A DNA stretch of 64,000 nt from an uncultured Hydrogenophaga sp. (GCF_958439165.1 NZ_OY288119.1:62001-126000); one strand, 5' to 3'; shown: positions 18,168 to 26,368, numbered from the stretch's first letter. Notes: a model not told the origin generated them from the letters alone. A program made the numbers and translations.

Positions 18168-18584
18168 TTATCTGGTTGCAGCCCAACCGCCAGCTGCAGC
18201 GATGCCTCCGCCCCAGATGGGCGCGGACCACCATCTAATGCCGCCGATAGCGCCACCGACTACCCCGGAGCCGACGGCAGTTGCCCAGCCACCAGCCGTC
18301 TGGATGGGTGAGCTGTAGTAGCCGATGCCGTTGTACAAACCGCCGGCGAAGCCGCCAACAACAAAGGTGATCCAGGCACCTTCTGTTTCCTTCATTTCAG
18401 CGTTCGAGAGAGAAGCGAGACCCATGTGGCCAGTCCCCCGCTCAATGATGTGGTGAATATCGCTCGACGTGAAGGCAGGCGATTCGTGCCTGCTGCTATG
18501 AACCACCTCATCAGAAGCGTGTGCGTGGGCAGATACCAGGACGGCAGTGATGACGCCTGCCATGGCACGTGTCAACTTGATCAA
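18168..18584 (-). CDS. Sec-exported glycine-rich protein with a double-glycine-like cleavage motif (bacteriocin/amyloid-like)
   Basis: Predicted 138-residue protein starting at TTG 18584, chosen because a perfect AAGGAG lies 6 bases upstream and the product then begins with an ideal signal peptide (MIKLTRAMAGVITAVLVSAHAHA). After about 35 residues the motif ASLSNAEMKETEGA resembles a C39 double-glycine leader (LSxxEMxxxxGA). It is followed by a hydrophobic, GxxxG- and Trp-rich tail (FVVGGFAGGLYNGIGYY; GGAIGGIRWWSAPIWGGG). The proposed route is Sec export, C39 trimming in the periplasm, then outer-membrane passage or insertion. It could be a class II bacteriocin-like or fibre-forming peptide; the sequence does not decide. 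Confidence 0.6.
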   Translation of the reverse strand: MIKLTRAMAGVITAVLVSAHAHASDEVVHSSRHESPAFTSSDIHHIIERGTGHMGLASLSNAEMKETEGAWITFVVGGFAGGLYNGIGYYSSPIQTAGGWATAVGSGVVGGAIGGIRWWSAPIWGGGIAAAGGWAATR

Positions 18585-18743
18585 AATAAACTCCTTGGTT
18601 GTAATTTCAGATGAACAAACCTCGAAACAAGCCTTCGAGGTACCCTTACACGCGCGGACCATCGGCCGCGCTGCAACCCATTGGCCTGCCTTGCGGCACC
18701 AGCCATTTCTGCCCGAAGCCGCGACTACCCCTGGCTTCAAACT

Positions 18744-19619
18744 TCAAAAGGTATGGAGCCAGTTCGCGCGCAGCTCGGCGCCGCTGCGGCCCGAAGCGTT
18801 GAACTTGACGGTGGTGTTGAGCGAATTGCCCTTGTCGAGGCCATATCCCACGCCCATGAGGATGTCGACAGAAGTTCTGTCATGGCCCTGCGGTACCCCA
18901 CTTCGGCGATTGGCCTGACGCTGAGTCCACTGGAAGCCAGTGGACAGGGTGATCCTGTCGTTGACGGCGAATGCCACACCGGGGTTGAGCAACATCGAAT
19001 TGCCGGGTTTAAGTGCAATGCCGCCGTCATCGCGGACTTCGTTGATGCGGTAGGCTGCCGTGAGCGATAGAACCACCGGATCGATGGCTTTGTAGGTAGT
19101 GAGACCGACAAGGGCTGATCGAAATGCTGAGGTACTGAGCTGATGCTTTTCGCGCAGGGCCACTTCGGCGAATGCCAGCAGGGCAGGGGTCGTGTCGTCG
19201 GGCTTGATCTGGAGATTCAGGCCTGCCCATGCATCGATGAGACCTGCATCGGTGTACGTGTTGGAAGATCCTTGAAAGCTGCTGCGCTGACGTGTTGCCA
19301 TGGCGCTGGCTCGGGTGTAGACCTCGACACGCTGGGAGAGGCCGTAGCGCAGCCCCATCGTCAGCACAGTCGTGTCTGTATTGGTCAACCTTTCACCAAC
19401 GCGGGTCGGTATCGTCACGAAGGTGGCCGGCCCGGTTTGTACCGTGATGGGGTCGCCCGCCAGCAGGCTCTGGCTTTCGACGTTGGCATAGGTGATGGAG
19501 ACGTCGGCTCTGACCTGCCCCTGGTCCGAAATCAGGTTTTCTACCGTGAGCGGCAGATCGGCGTAAGCCGAGCTGCAAAGGAAAGCAAGGAACAATACCG
19601 GGTGGCAGCAGGAACGCAT
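18744..19619 (-). CDS. Predicted outer-membrane beta-barrel protein
   Basis: About 291 residues. A signal peptide (CHPVLFLAFLCSSAYA) is followed by repeated amphipathic strands (RADVSITYANVESQSLL; LTMGLRYGLSQRVEVYTRAS; LSLTAAYRINEV) and a terminal Phe preceded by alternating hydrophobics (LRANWLHTF), the outer-membrane assembly signature. A GTG at 19628 is an alternative start. It is the first gene of the leftward group and would be its outer-membrane pore, comparable in position (not demonstrated homology) to FapF. The intergenic region in front carries ACAAAAGTAGTACTCAAGT. Confidence 0.7.
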   Translation of the reverse strand: MRSCCHPVLFLAFLCSSAYADLPLTVENLISDQGQVRADVSITYANVESQSLLAGDPITVQTGPATFVTIPTRVGERLTNTDTTVLTMGLRYGLSQRVEVYTRASAMATRQRSSFQGSSNTYTDAGLIDAWAGLNLQIKPDDTTPALLAFAEVALREKHQLSTSAFRSALVGLTTYKAIDPVVLSLTAAYRINEVRDDGGIALKPGNSMLLNPGVAFAVNDRITLSTGFQWTQRQANRRSGVPQGHDRTSVDILMGVGYGLDKGNSLNTTVKFNASGRSGAELRANWLHTF

Positions 19620-19779
19620 GAACAACACTAAATAGATACAAAAGTAGTACTCAAGTATCCAGTCGATGCTGTATCAAAGGCAACAGATCTCGATCTCTCC
19701 GAAGGGTTTCACATCACGGAATCATGATCGACCCTATGGGCGTGTCGGGAGCGCGCGTTTTTGCTGCTTGCTCGGCGCT

Positions 19780-20946
19780 CTACTGTCCCCGCCAGCGCGG
19801 GGGCACCAGATCGCTCAACGGCGTGGGCTCGCGCTGCCAGCGGCTGGTGGAGGCGGCTCGCGCCGAGCCTGCCCCGGCGGTGCCGGGCTCGATCTGGCTG
19901 AGCTGACGCATCCAGGTGAAGTCGACCTGGCCGTCGGCGGTGGGCCGTGAGTAGATCAGCGCCAGCATCTGGCGGGCGGCCGTGTTGCCCTGGGCTTCGG
20001 CCTGCCGGTACAGCCTGATGGCTTCGGTGTAGTTGGCGGGCACGCCGTTGCCTTGGTGGAAGCGGCGTGCCAGGGCGTAGGCTTCGTCAGCACCCACCGG
20101 GCGTCCGGTCAGGACGATGGTGTTGTCCATGCCAAGCAGGGTCACACCATTGCCGGGCGCCGGCGCTTCGGCCGGCACCATGGGTGCAGGCCCCGCCTGC
20201 AGACGTTCTTCGAGCACGCGCGCGTTGGCGGCGGCGGCGGGCAGCGTGGGGGCCAGCGCCTTGAGCTGGGGCAAGGCTTCGCGCTCGCGTTGGCCGCCGG
20301 CCTGTTCCAGAGCCAGCTCCAGGCGTGCGTGCGGGTTGCCGCCGCGGGCCGCACGCTGCAGCAGGTCGCGGGCAGCGGCTTCGGCCTGTGCGCCGGCCGA
20401 GCCGTCGAGCACCGGAGCGCGCTGGCGCTGCAGCCATTCCAGGTAGGCGGCCCGCGCAGCATCGGTGCGACGCAGTGCGGTCAGCGCATCGCGCGCCTGG
20501 GCGGCGTCGGGCGTGGCGCCACAGCCGTCGATGGCACACCAGGCCACGCCGGCCGGAGCGAGGCGGGCACCGAGTTGCCGCGCACGCTCGAACCAGAAGC
20601 GGGCCTGCGAGTCGTCGCGCGGAACCGAGGCGCCGTGCAGCGACAGCAGACCGAGCAACCAGGCGGCCTCGCCTGCATCGGTGCGGGCCTTGCCGCGCAG
20701 GCTGGCCACGGGCTGCGATGCCTGGGTCTGCAGGCGGGCGAGTTCGGCCGTCAGGTCGGGGCGCAATCCCTGCAGCTGGCTGGCCAGCGCCGGTTCGCTG
20801 ACGGGCGCAGGATCGAAAACGGGGGCACCCGTGGCCCGGGTCTGGGCGGAAGCCGGCGCGCTCGCACAGGCCAGCAAGGCGGCCGCCCATGCCAGGCGCC
20901 GCAGGGGCGCTCTGGCGTGGTTGCGGGCCGGCGCGGCGGGTGTCAT
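19780..20946 (-). CDS. Sel1/TPR-like repeat exported protein
   Basis: Exported protein of 388 residues: signal peptide near residues 16-35 (LAWAAALLACASAPASAQ), then Ala-rich helical repeats. The clearest Sel1-like units are GKARTDAGEAAWLLGLLSLH, DDSQARFWFERARQLGA and NYTEAIRLYRQAEAQGNTAA. The ATG overlaps the stop of the CsgG-like gene (ATGA). A periplasmic scaffold or chaperone role in amyloid secretion is plausible; similar repeat proteins assist envelope assemblies. Last gene of the amyloid operon. Confidence 0.75.
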   Translation of the reverse strand: MTPAAPARNHARAPLRRLAWAAALLACASAPASAQTRATGAPVFDPAPVSEPALASQLQGLRPDLTAELARLQTQASQPVASLRGKARTDAGEAAWLLGLLSLHGASVPRDDSQARFWFERARQLGARLAPAGVAWCAIDGCGATPDAAQARDALTALRRTDAARAAYLEWLQRQRAPVLDGSAGAQAEAAARDLLQRAARGGNPHARLELALEQAGGQREREALPQLKALAPTLPAAAANARVLEERLQAGPAPMVPAEAPAPGNGVTLLGMDNTIVLTGRPVGADEAYALARRFHQGNGVPANYTEAIRLYRQAEAQGNTAARQMLALIYSRPTADGQVDFTWMRQLSQIEPGTAGAGSARAASTSRWQREPTPLSDLVPPRWRGQ

Positions 20947-22688
20947 CGGGCCGGCGCTGCAGGGGCTTGTGCAGCCGGAGCCGGAGCGGGGGCCGGGGCA
21001 GGGCGGCGCGGGCCGACCGTCCAGTTCACGCGGCCCAGGCTGACCGCGTCGGCGCCCACCGCATCGACGTACGCCTTGGCCACGGCGTCCAGACCCTTGA
21101 ATTCCGGCATCGGCCGCAATGCAGCGCCTTGCAGGGGCGTCGGCAGCTTGGCCGTCACGTCCTCGCCGGTGGCGGTGCACAGAACGCCTTCCTGGCCGGG
21201 GGCGGTGGTGGCCAGCACAAAGCCGGGGTTGGGGCTCATCCAGTCGGGAATCCGCACCGCCTGGTTGCCGGGGACCACGGCCTGGGTGGCGATCGGGTTG
21301 GGAATCAGCCGCATCACGTTGCCGGCCGAATCGGACAGGTAGCACGCCATGTGGGAGGCCTGGGACACCGTTGCCGACAGGAAGACCTGCTCGCCGACCT
21401 CGAACACCGTGCGGCCGAGCAGCACGTTCTCGATCTGCAGATCGATGGTGCGGGCCGGGGTGCGGGCACCGTAGGCCAGGCCGGACGAGGGGATCGGCAG
21501 ATCGGGGTCGTCCAGCGGCTGCACCGGGGCCGGGTCCTGGCTCATCCAGCCGTAGCGGGTCAGCTGACCGTTGGCGTCCAGGGCCACGAAGTCGCGCAGC
21601 ACGCGCTCGTAGGTGGGGAAGTTCACCGTGCCGGTGACCACCATGCGGTTGTCGGCCTGGAAACGGGCCAGGGCGCGGCGGAAGGCCAGGCTGTTGACCG
21701 GCGGGGTGGCTTCACCGCCCGGGAGGTAGCCCTTGGCCACCAGCGAGCGGCGCACCAGGCCCTGATGCACCTTGTCGCCGCCTTCGTCGTACCAGTCGCG
21801 CAGCTGGCGCTGGAAGTCGGGGTGGTTCTGTTCGAGCGTCAGGCACTGCCAGTAGGGCACCCGGGCCCACTTGCCGACCAGTTCGATCATGGCCAGCTCC
21901 ACCAGCGTGCGGATGGCCGCGCCGGTGCCTTGTGCGTAGTCGCGGCCCACGTTGAACTGCAGACCGTAGTCGCCGATGCGGCCGGCCACGTCCAGACCCT
22001 GCCCACCGGTGCCGATGATCACTTCGTTGGCCGAGTCCATGCCCGGGATCAGGGTGCGCGAACGGAAGTCGCCCAGGTGCAGCTCCAGGCCCACCACGGT
22101 GACGTTCCGGTCGCGGCTGTAGCCGGTTTCCAGGCGCGATGCCGAGGTGCCGGCGTCGAACCGATTGCTCAGCACGTTCTGGTCGACAAAGGCCACGGCG
22201 CCCGAGATGTACAGCGAGGGCCGCTGCAGCTGGATCTGGTTGTTGTTGAGCAGGATGGTGGTCAGGTTCTGCACCGTGTCCTGGCGGGCGATGTCGACCT
22301 CGTAGTCGACATAGCGGAAGGCATTGCTCAGGCGCGACATCTGCGACAGCGCCGTGATGATCATTTCCTTGGTCGCCACCGGCACCCGCTGCGAGGCGTC
22401 GGGAATCAGCTTGCTCGTCACCAGCGTGGTGGTGATGTTGGCCTCGCGCAGCATCTGGTCCATGCACATCAGCGAGTCGGAGAAGCTGGAGACCGAGCGC
22501 ACCGGGCGCACCGTCGGCCGCGACGCCGCGTTGCCGTAGCTCTGGTACTGGGCGTCCTTGCGGGCGTCCATCGGCGTGGCGCAGCCGGCCAGCACGATCA
22601 CGGTCGACAGGCAGGCCATCCCGAGCCAGCGGCTCAAGGGCTGACGTTGGGCGCGGGGGGGCAGGGCGGGCTGGGCAAGGGCGGTCAT
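20943..22688 (-). CDS. CsgG/HfaB-like secretion lipoprotein with PG-binding and DUF4384-like C terminus
   Basis: Predicted outer-membrane lipoprotein, 581 residues. The signal ends at a lipobox LAGC (Cys near residue 38). Residues about 60-330 follow the CsgG style: a SFSDSLMCMDQMLRE helix, VATKEMIITALSQMS, RNVTVVGLELHLGDF and a late AIRTLVELAMIELVGKW helix. A peptidoglycan-binding-like segment (LAFRRALARFQADNRMVVTG) and a DUF4384-like domain (FEVGEQVFLSATVSQASHMA and beyond) follow, then a Pro/Ala-rich tail. CsgG is normally about 260-280 residues, so this is a fused architecture. It would form the outer-membrane channel for the repeat protein at 23257-23697. It overlaps the next gene by ATGA. 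Confidence 0.8.
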   Translation of the reverse strand: MTALAQPALPPRAQRQPLSRWLGMACLSTVIVLAGCATPMDARKDAQYQSYGNAASRPTVRPVRSVSSFSDSLMCMDQMLREANITTTLVTSKLIPDASQRVPVATKEMIITALSQMSRLSNAFRYVDYEVDIARQDTVQNLTTILLNNNQIQLQRPSLYISGAVAFVDQNVLSNRFDAGTSASRLETGYSRDRNVTVVGLELHLGDFRSRTLIPGMDSANEVIIGTGGQGLDVAGRIGDYGLQFNVGRDYAQGTGAAIRTLVELAMIELVGKWARVPYWQCLTLEQNHPDFQRQLRDWYDEGGDKVHQGLVRRSLVAKGYLPGGEATPPVNSLAFRRALARFQADNRMVVTGTVNFPTYERVLRDFVALDANGQLTRYGWMSQDPAPVQPLDDPDLPIPSSGLAYGARTPARTIDLQIENVLLGRTVFEVGEQVFLSATVSQASHMACYLSDSAGNVMRLIPNPIATQAVVPGNQAVRIPDWMSPNPGFVLATTAPGQEGVLCTATGEDVTAKLPTPLQGAALRPMPEFKGLDAVAKAYVDAVGADAVSLGRVNWTVGPRRPAPAPAPAPAAQAPAAPAR

Positions 22689-22696
22689 GGCGGAGC

Positions 22697-23164
22697 TCAG
22701 TTGCAGATGTTCACCAGGTCGCCGCGCAGCACGACGATCTGGTCCTGGGCCTGAGGCCCGTATCGGTTGAAGGCGGCGCCTGTGGTCTGGGTGGCAATTT
22801 CCTGCGTGCAGGTGCGCCGGAAACCGTCGTTGGTGGCGGTGGTCACCACGTCGGCGTCGGTAGAGATGCCGCTGGTGTTGGCCGACATGGCCTTGGCGGT
22901 GTAACGCGAGACCTTGGCCCGCATCCAGGCGGGCAGCTCGGTCGACCGGTCCAGCCCGGTGGACTTGGGTTGGTTGTTGATGGGCAGCCCGCTGGGGGCG
23001 ACCTTCTTGGTCAGCACGAGCGGATCTTCGCCCGGGGCAGACTGGGCGAGCGCGGGCTTCATCCACAGGGCGGACAGGGCCAGCAACAACAACGCGACCA
23101 GCCAGCGGAGGTCGCGTGAGGAATGGGGGGTGCCTGTCATCAGGCGGGTCGGGGCTGGGATCAT
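22697..23164 (-). CDS. Small exported protein of the amyloid operon
   Basis: Hypothetical protein of 155 residues. An N-terminal hydrophobic signal (LVALLLLALSALWMKPALAQ) leads to a mature part of about 110 residues containing STDADVVTTATNDGFRRTC and ending in QIVVLRGDLVNICN with a near-terminal Cys. GGAGACAG precedes the ATG at 23164; a later ATG at 23140 is an alternative. It lies 8 bases upstream of the CsgG-like gene. By position it could be a minor subunit, nucleator or CsgE/CsgF/HfaA-like accessory protein, but I see no firm motif. Confidence 0.65.
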   Translation of the reverse strand: MIPAPTRLMTGTPHSSRDLRWLVALLLLALSALWMKPALAQSAPGEDPLVLTKKVAPSGLPINNQPKSTGLDRSTELPAWMRAKVSRYTAKAMSANTSGISTDADVVTTATNDGFRRTCTQEIATQTTGAAFNRYGPQAQDQIVVLRGDLVNICN

Positions 23165-23256
23165 GGCTGTCTCCAGGCTGTGTTCACAAGGGCCCCGGCC
23201 TGTGCCGGGTTCCGGCGTACAGAGGATCACCCTGTACGGCCGGAGTCCAGTCAGTC

Positions 23257-23697
23257 TCAGTCGCAGGTCGAGCAGCTGGTGTTGGTGGACACGTTCTGCA
23301 CGGCCAGGCTGCGGTAGCCAGCCTTGTTGATGATGGCCGAGTTGGCGGCCACGACGGCCTGGATGGACATGGCGTTGATTTCGACATTGCCGACGTTCGA
23401 AGCCAGGTTCTGGCGGGCTTCGCCACCCAGAGCGGCGTTCATGATCAGGCTGTTCTTCGCGCCGACCAGTTGCAGCTGAGCACCGTCCACTTCAACCTTG
23501 CCGGCGTTGGTGGCGATGTTTTGCACAGCCTCGCCGCCGTAGGAAGCGGCGTTGATCACGGCGGTGTTCAGCAGCACGGTGGCCTGGATCGACGGGTCGT
23601 TGATTTCCGGGCCGCTTTGCTGGGAAGAGGAACGGTCGCCGCCGGCGAAAGCGGTGGAAGCAGCGAAGGCGATGGCGATGAGGGCGAACTTTTTCAT
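23257..23697 (-). CDS. Three-repeat, Asn/Gln-patterned exported protein ending in CxxC (putative functional amyloid subunit)
   Basis: Protein of 146 residues with a signal peptide (MKKFALIAIAFAASTAFAGG). The mature chain is built of three imperfect units of 37-38 residues beginning near residue 40. Each has Q near its start, then N(S/T)x(I/V)(I/M)N and A.QN(I/L/V)(A/S)(T/S)N: for example EAVQNIATN, EARQNLASN, LAVQNVSTN. The conserved Asn, Gln, Gly and Ala at a fixed spacing, and a C-terminal CSTC, recall Fap (FapB/FapC) and curlin subunits. It is the first gene of an operon with a CsgG-like pore. AGGAGTCCACC precedes the ATG. Amyloid formation is inferred, not shown. Confidence 0.72.
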   Translation of the reverse strand: MKKFALIAIAFAASTAFAGGDRSSSQQSGPEINDPSIQATVLLNTAVINAASYGGEAVQNIATNAGKVEVDGAQLQLVGAKNSLIMNAALGGEARQNLASNVGNVEINAMSIQAVVAANSAIINKAGYRSLAVQNVSTNTSCSTCD

Positions 23698-24155
23698 GGT
23701 GGACTCCTGGGTTGGTCTGGTCTGGTCACAAACCGGGTCGGGCACCATGCCCGTCCGGCAGACCTGTCAGCGCTGTTCTCCGGTGTTTTTGTTTCGGAGA
23801 CCTTGCTGACTGGCCTGGGATGAAGTGTGAGATTTTGTTCAAATGTTTCCAATCGTTGCGGACGCGTAGTCAGTTCGGTCTAGTTTCATCGCCTCTTGAT
23901 GGATACTTCCGCACGACTATTCGATGCCAGAGCAAGGTTTGATGCTTCGATGTCGATAGCAAGTAGTGCTAAAGGACGTACTAGTTACCAGTTGTAACTT
24001 TGCAATCCAGTTGAAACATTCGTCTGCAAAATGCGGCCTACAGTATCAATAAACTATCCGGGTGCCTGAAAAACCCCGATGGTTTTAGTCACAAGGTATG
24101 CATGAGGGCTGGCGATCCTGCCGGTCACAGTCCATCCCGCACAAGAGGAGATCCC
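23698..24155. promoter_or_regulatory. Divergent, AT-rich 458-base regulatory region
   Basis: Non-coding stretch between the leftward amyloid operon and the rightward response regulator, AT-rich compared with the genes on both sides. It holds an inverted repeat at 23983-23999, the words AAGTAGTGCTAAAGGACGTACTAG near 23961-23984, and a weak hairpin AAAACC-CCGAT-GGTTTT at 24070-24086 before the regulator start. The layout (long gap, LuxR-type regulator divergent from an amyloid operon) parallels the csgD/csgBA arrangement. No open frame of convincing composition was seen. Confidence 0.55.
23983..23999. repeat. Inverted repeat AGTTAC-N5-GTAACT
   Basis: AGTTAC CAGTT GTAACT is a perfect 6-base inverted repeat with a 5-base spacer, suitable for a dimeric regulator. 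GTTAC or GTAAC half-sites also occur in the gaps before the peroxidase (near 26409 and 26554) and before the second response regulator (near 37713 and 37754). Confidence 0.4.
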
Positions 24156-24890
24156 ATGTCCGCCACCGCTGAAGCCACCTTTGCCCATCCGGCCCCACGT
24201 GAAGGTGCGCCCTGGCCCGGTCATCTCGTGGGCCAGGCAGGACAGCCGGTGCGCGTGCTCCTGGTCGACGACGACGCGCACCTGCGCAGGGTGGTGGCCG
24301 GCGAACTGCTGGCCGATCACCGCATCGAGCTGGTGGGGCAGGCGCAAAGCCTGCGCGAAGCACGTGCCATGGCGGGCCGCCAGCCCTTCGATGTGCTCCT
24401 GGTCGACCTCAACCTCGGCGATGGCAGCGGTTTCAGCCTGATCGAACAGGTGCGGCAGAAGAATCCACTGGTCGAGGTGGTCGTCATCTCGGCATTGGCC
24501 GACGACCAGCACGCTCTGCATGCCTTCGAGCTGGGCGCCATGGGGTATCTGCTCAAGCACGACTGTTTCGGCAACTTTGCCCAGGCCGTGCTGCAGGTGG
24601 TCAACGGCGGCGCTGCCATCACGCCGGCGCTTGCCCGCCGCCTCATCCAGCGGCTGGACGCCCGCCCGGCCGGCGCAGCCGCTCCTCGGGCCGCCTGCGA
24701 GTCGCTCTCGGACCGCGAGCGCGAGGTGCTCAAGATGGTGGCGGCCGGCTACACCAATCCCGAGATCGGTGAACGGCTGGCGATCAGCGCGCTCACGGTG
24801 AATGCGCACATCCGCAACATCAACCGCAAGCTCCAGGTGCGTTCCCGCGCGCAGGCGGTCGGTCGCGCCATGGAGCGCGGGCTGCTTTGA
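24156..24890 (+). CDS. NarL/FixJ-family response regulator
   Basis: Cytoplasmic transcription factor of 244 residues. The receiver has the acidic pocket LLVDDDAH near residue 35, phospho-acceptor Asp84 in LLVDLNLGDG and the conserved Lys in MGYLLKHD. The LuxR-type HTH is C-terminal (LSDREREVLKMVAAGYTNPEI). An AAGAGGAG site precedes the ATG. It is coupled to the downstream histidine kinase by a 4-base overlap and is divergent from the amyloid operon, which it may control. It is closely similar in layout to the regulator at 37852-38667. Confidence 0.93.
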   Translation: MSATAEATFAHPAPREGAPWPGHLVGQAGQPVRVLLVDDDAHLRRVVAGELLADHRIELVGQAQSLREARAMAGRQPFDVLLVDLNLGDGSGFSLIEQVRQKNPLVEVVVISALADDQHALHAFELGAMGYLLKHDCFGNFAQAVLQVVNGGAAITPALARRLIQRLDARPAGAAAPRAACESLSDREREVLKMVAAGYTNPEIGERLAISALTVNAHIRNINRKLQVRSRAQAVGRAMERGLL

Positions 24891-26320
24891 AGCTGCCACT
24901 GCTGTCCACGGCCCATCGGGGGCCCTGGCCAGGCCCGAAGATCTGGCTGCTGGCGCTCACCGGGCTGCTGGTCACGATGGCCGTGACCCGCGTGCTGCAC
25001 TGGCGCTGGACCGTGACCGGGGGGCTTCTGGACGAGGTGGTGCTCGACGTGGCCCTGGCCGCCATCGCCATCGCCTCGCTGTCGGTGGGCGCCTTCACGC
25101 AGGGGCTGGGTCGTTGGGTCATGAGTCAGCCCCAGCCCCCTGCCCGCAACGGCTCGGTCGACCGCACCTTCGCGGCCTTGTTGCTGGTGGTGCTCGCCTT
25201 CAGCCTGCTGATGCGCTGGTGGTCGCCCGAGCAGCCGGTGATCGCGCGGGTGTCGACCGCCATCGCCTATCAGCTGGTGCAGCTGGCGGCCTGCCTGTTC
25301 CTGCTGCAGTCCACCCGGGTGCCGATGCCAGGCTCGCTGGGGCTGGCGGTCGGCCAGTGCCTGCTGGGCGGGCTGCTGGCCTCGCTGGGCCTGGTGGACC
25401 CCAGCATCCTCGACAACTGCCTGGCCGCCTGGCGCATGGCCAACGCACTCCTGCTCGGTCTGCTGTTCGGGTTGCTGGTGCAACACGTGTTCCGGCAGTT
25501 CGATCTGGCGGGCGGTCTGGTGCTGGTGGTCGGGCTGATCGGACTGGGGATCGCGCTGAACGATCTGCTGCAGCCCGACCTGATGCTGCTGCGCATCGGT
25601 CTGACCCACAGCATGCTGGGCGTGTGCATGTTCATGTTGTGGCTGCTGGTGACCGAACGCGTGCGGCTGCCGGTGGCTGCTGCGCCACCGGAGCCGGCTG
25701 CCGTGGCAGACCGCCGTGTCGAGCAGGAACGCAAGCGTCTGGCGCGGGAGCTGCATGACGGCGTGGGGGCCCATCTGGTGAACATCCTTTCCGGCCTCGA
25801 CCGCAGCCAGCCCGAACATCAGGCGCTGGCCCGAGCGCTGGAGGAGTGCCTGTTCGAGGTCAAGAACGTGGTCGACGTGATGGACGCATCCGACGAGTCG
25901 GTCATCGATGGCCTGGGCCAGCTGCGGTTTCGCCTGCGCCCGACGCTGGAGCGCATGGGCATCGAGCTGGCCTGGCAGGTCGACTTCGAGGGCCCGCTGG
26001 AAGAGGTCCGTGGCGAGGTGCGCCACGAGGTGCTGCGCATCGCCCACGAGGCGCTGGCCAACGCCATCAAGCATGCAGGCGCCACGCGCATCGAACTGAC
26101 CTGCCGATTCGACCAGGAGGCCAGTGCGCTCTTGCTGGAAGTTCGCGATGACGGGCGGGGGTTCGCTTCCACACGCGCTGTCCTGCGCGGCAAGGGTGTC
26201 AGCGGCATGCGCCGGCGCGCTGCGGGCATCGGCGGCCGCCTGCGGCTGGCGGCCGATCCCGGTCATGGCACTCAGGTAGTACTCACGGTGCCGATGGCGC
26301 CTCCATCGCAGCCCGCCTGA
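24887..26320 (+). CDS. Membrane sensor histidine kinase (DesK/NarX-type, HisKA_3)
   Basis: Kinase of 477 residues starting at TTG 24887 inside the regulator's stop. About seven hydrophobic helices occupy the first 255 residues, with no obvious periplasmic domain. The phospho-accepting His290 lies in RELHDGVGAHLVNIL, the HisKA_3 signature, and a HATPase domain follows (HEALANAIKHAG; DDGRGF; GKGVSGMRRRA). It partners the preceding NarL-type regulator. A signal sensed in or near the membrane is likely. A rho-independent terminator follows its stop. Confidence 0.9.
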   Translation: MKLPLLSTAHRGPWPGPKIWLLALTGLLVTMAVTRVLHWRWTVTGGLLDEVVLDVALAAIAIASLSVGAFTQGLGRWVMSQPQPPARNGSVDRTFAALLLVVLAFSLLMRWWSPEQPVIARVSTAIAYQLVQLAACLFLLQSTRVPMPGSLGLAVGQCLLGGLLASLGLVDPSILDNCLAAWRMANALLLGLLFGLLVQHVFRQFDLAGGLVLVVGLIGLGIALNDLLQPDLMLLRIGLTHSMLGVCMFMLWLLVTERVRLPVAAAPPEPAAVADRRVEQERKRLARELHDGVGAHLVNILSGLDRSQPEHQALARALEECLFEVKNVVDVMDASDESVIDGLGQLRFRLRPTLERMGIELAWQVDFEGPLEEVRGEVRHEVLRIAHEALANAIKHAGATRIELTCRFDQEASALLLEVRDDGRGFASTRAVLRGKGVSGMRRRAAGIGGRLRLAADPGHGTQVVLTVPMAPPSQPA

Positions 26321-26343
26321 AAATTCATGCTTCTTGTTACACA

Positions 26344-26368
26344 AGGGGGCCGTTGGGCCCCTTTTTTT
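26344..26368 (+). terminator. Rho-independent terminator after the first two-component operon
   Basis: A GC stem (AGGGGGCC / GGCCCCT with loop GTTG) is directly followed by a run of T. It lies about 25 bases after the kinase stop, separating this operon from the peroxidase gene. Confidence 0.8.
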
